The notes under the pieces were generated by a model. The model saw only the letters and a list, made by a program, of their open reading frames with translations. It ran no database searches and had not been told where the DNA came from. DNA of 64,000 nt, taken from Topomyia yanbarensis. Lineage: Eukaryota > Arthropoda > Insecta > Diptera > Culicidae. Positions 62,588-64,000 of this stretch are shown one piece after another (the stretch's first letter is position 1; every line of letters starts with the position of its first letter). Location: positions 65,471,412 through 65,535,411 of the forward strand of contig NC_080671.1 in assembly GCF_030247195.1 (NCBI RefSeq). Reading direction: 5' to 3'. The position numbers were made by a program, and so were the translations under genes.

Positions 62588-63974
62588 AGAGTGGCTCGCG
62601 GTTGTATGGGAAAACTTCAAAATGATTTAAGCTAGCGGGCACAACACTTTTTGAGTTCCTTTTGTTATGGTTTAATCCAAATGCAGAAATTTATTATTTT
62701 TTCCAACACTGCCAGTGTACCACCGACATCGACATTAAAAACTTAAATAAATGAGTATATATTCATCGCAGAAACTTGGTACCTTTGAATGAAATGTTCA
62801 GAATGAATTGCTGAATAACACAGACGTAGTCAGAAAATAAAAAGAAGAAGGGGGGGGGGGGGTTGTGTACTCCGCAGTCCCTTATTTAGATTGTTTTGTA
62901 TAAGACAAAGAATTATTATGTCCTTGTAAATGTGAACGACTGAACTTTGAATCAACATATATGAATCATACTACAATCTTTGTTGTGGGAAATAACATTT
63001 ACAATATTTAGGATTTACACATACAATTTTATGTGTTGTTTTTGCTTGAGGCAAAAACTAACTCAGGTCTGGAAATCGCGTTGGGTTTTAACCTGAAGTA
63101 TAATTCTGGTTCGCCAACATCACCACTGTTTTACGCGAACCTAACTCAATTTCATCAAAAAACATTTGTTTGAAGTAACTATCCTGGTTCCGTTCTTTGA
63201 TTCTCAAACGAAAACGTCAATAGAAACAATTCCGTGACTTCAAAGAATCTAAGGATATGCATTTTTTAAAATTCTGACTCTGAAGGCTAAGAAATAGGGT
63301 TTTAAAATATGTAAATCGTAACAACCGTTGTACCATTTTAAATGAGATAACAGTAGAGCCGTTAAATAGTAGCACTCAAACACGCAAGATTAATTTTTAA
63401 TTCGACGGTGTCAACCTGCGTTGAAGATGTGCTCCTTATGTTATACTAAACTATCTAAACAGGGAACTGGGGAGTACACAAGCCACACCCTCTCTTCTTT
63501 TCATTTTCTGACTACGTCTATGTTATTCAGCAATTCATTCTGAACATTTCATTCAAAGGTACCAAGTTTCTGCGATGAATATATTCTCATTTATTTAAGT
63601 TTTTAATGTCGATGTCGGTGGTGCACTGGCAGTGTTGGAAAAAATAATAAATTTCTGCATTTGGATTAAACCATAAGTTTTAAAATCGTTATAACTCTTT
63701 TTTGAAAACTCGTATCTAGTTTCCGTCTTTGACAAAGTTGTTAACCAAGCTTTGAATTATAGTTTTATAAAGCTGGTTTTTCATATTGAATGAAATAGCG
63801 ATCTTTATTAACGTAAATGCCAAATAATTGATTTCCCCATATAAAATCCCATACAAACTTTGAACGTAATGCGCAAACCCGGGAAGCAACCGACCGCTCC
63901 CAAACTTTGCACAGGGGACCACAAAAGGACCTCAAAAAGTACTGTGCTGAAAAATGTCATATTCGAGCCACTCT
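62588..63974. mobile_element. Long-TIR element, MULE-like, 10-bp target duplication
   Basis: Ends AGAGTGGCTCG and CGAGCCACTCT are perfect inverted copies. The arms are long: 62688-62890 pairs with about 63455-63660 (shared GCAGAAATTTATTATTTTTT, GACATCGACATTAAAAACTT, GGTACCTTTGAATGAAATGT, CTGACTACGTCT). Perfect 10-bp direct repeats ACTAACCATT lie at 62578-62587 and 63975-63984. A 9-10 bp duplication plus long TIRs suggests the Mutator/MULE superfamily. No transposase, so non-autonomous. A G-run at 62850-62861 makes this part hard to sequence. Confidence 0.82.
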
Positions 63975-64000
63975 ACTAACCATTCTTTAAACGAAACGTT

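Noticed and set aside
62846..62862. G-run as a quadruplex-forming signal
   Set aside because: It lies inside one arm of the MULE-like element. The opposite arm lacks it, so it looks like simple slippage.

Overview
The window reads as dipteran, most likely culicine mosquito, nuclear DNA. It is AT-rich, its genes carry introns, and it is crowded with transposable-element debris of kinds typical of mosquito genomes. Three points support this: many long-terminal-inverted-repeat MITEs, non-LTR retrotransposon remnants of several lineages, and a repeat with a 'gactcggccctccgggcctc' core beside CA/TACA microsatellites. The species is not determined, and the culicine call rests on repeat character and intron size, not on a database match.

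One protein-coding gene spans most of the window on the + strand: an orthologue of Drosophila bark beetle/Anakonda (bark), a giant single-pass protein of tricellular junctions. I reconstruct nine coding exons: 8112-8639, 39714-39889, 39956-46185, 46246-46457, 46519-46874, 46934-47059, 59042-59510, 59572-59793 and 60056-61144. All junction phases agree, giving 9,408 nt including the stop codon, or 3,135 residues. The order is signal sequence; three large ectodomain modules (beta-helix cap, SRCR domain, PbH1-like repeats with a CUB-like segment, closing N-[WY]-W/L motif); a C-type-lectin-like domain; a transmembrane helix; and a ~400-residue proline-rich cytoplasmic tail ending ETAM.

Region by region. 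1-7900 is upstream repeats. It includes a decayed Jockey/CR1-like RT broken by a hAT MITE (701-1370) and by a second hAT-type element (1533-3693) that itself carries a 5'-truncated RTE-like LINE (1581-2697). 7900-8639 is the 5' UTR and first coding exon. Intron 1 (8640-39713, 31 kb) is a transposon graveyard: a nearly intact minus-strand LINE (11208-14750), several TIR elements, a second truncated RTE-like LINE (19290-20400), a tRNA-derived SINE (23941-24106), a 3.7 kb foldback composite (24107-27820), a Jockey-like ORF1 remnant (33745-34905), a palindromic element with a clean TA target duplication (35283-36869) and a ~117 bp tandem array (37940-38620). 39714-47059 holds exons 2-6, dominated by a 6.2 kb exon. 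Intron 6 (47060-59041) holds a gag fragment, two degenerate R1/LOA/I-type LINEs and a large TIR composite (53838-57640). 59042-61144 encodes the lectin-like domain, membrane helix and tail. The 3' flank carries a long-TIR, MULE-like element with a 10-bp target duplication (62588-63974).

I see no bacterial, viral, CRISPR or rRNA features and no convincing functional tRNA gene. I did not find a clearly new biological system. The best leads are the precisely dated nested insertions, the shared truncation point of two RTE-like LINEs, the composite TIR element with two convergent decayed ORFs, and a possible intron-retention route to a soluble Bark ectodomain.
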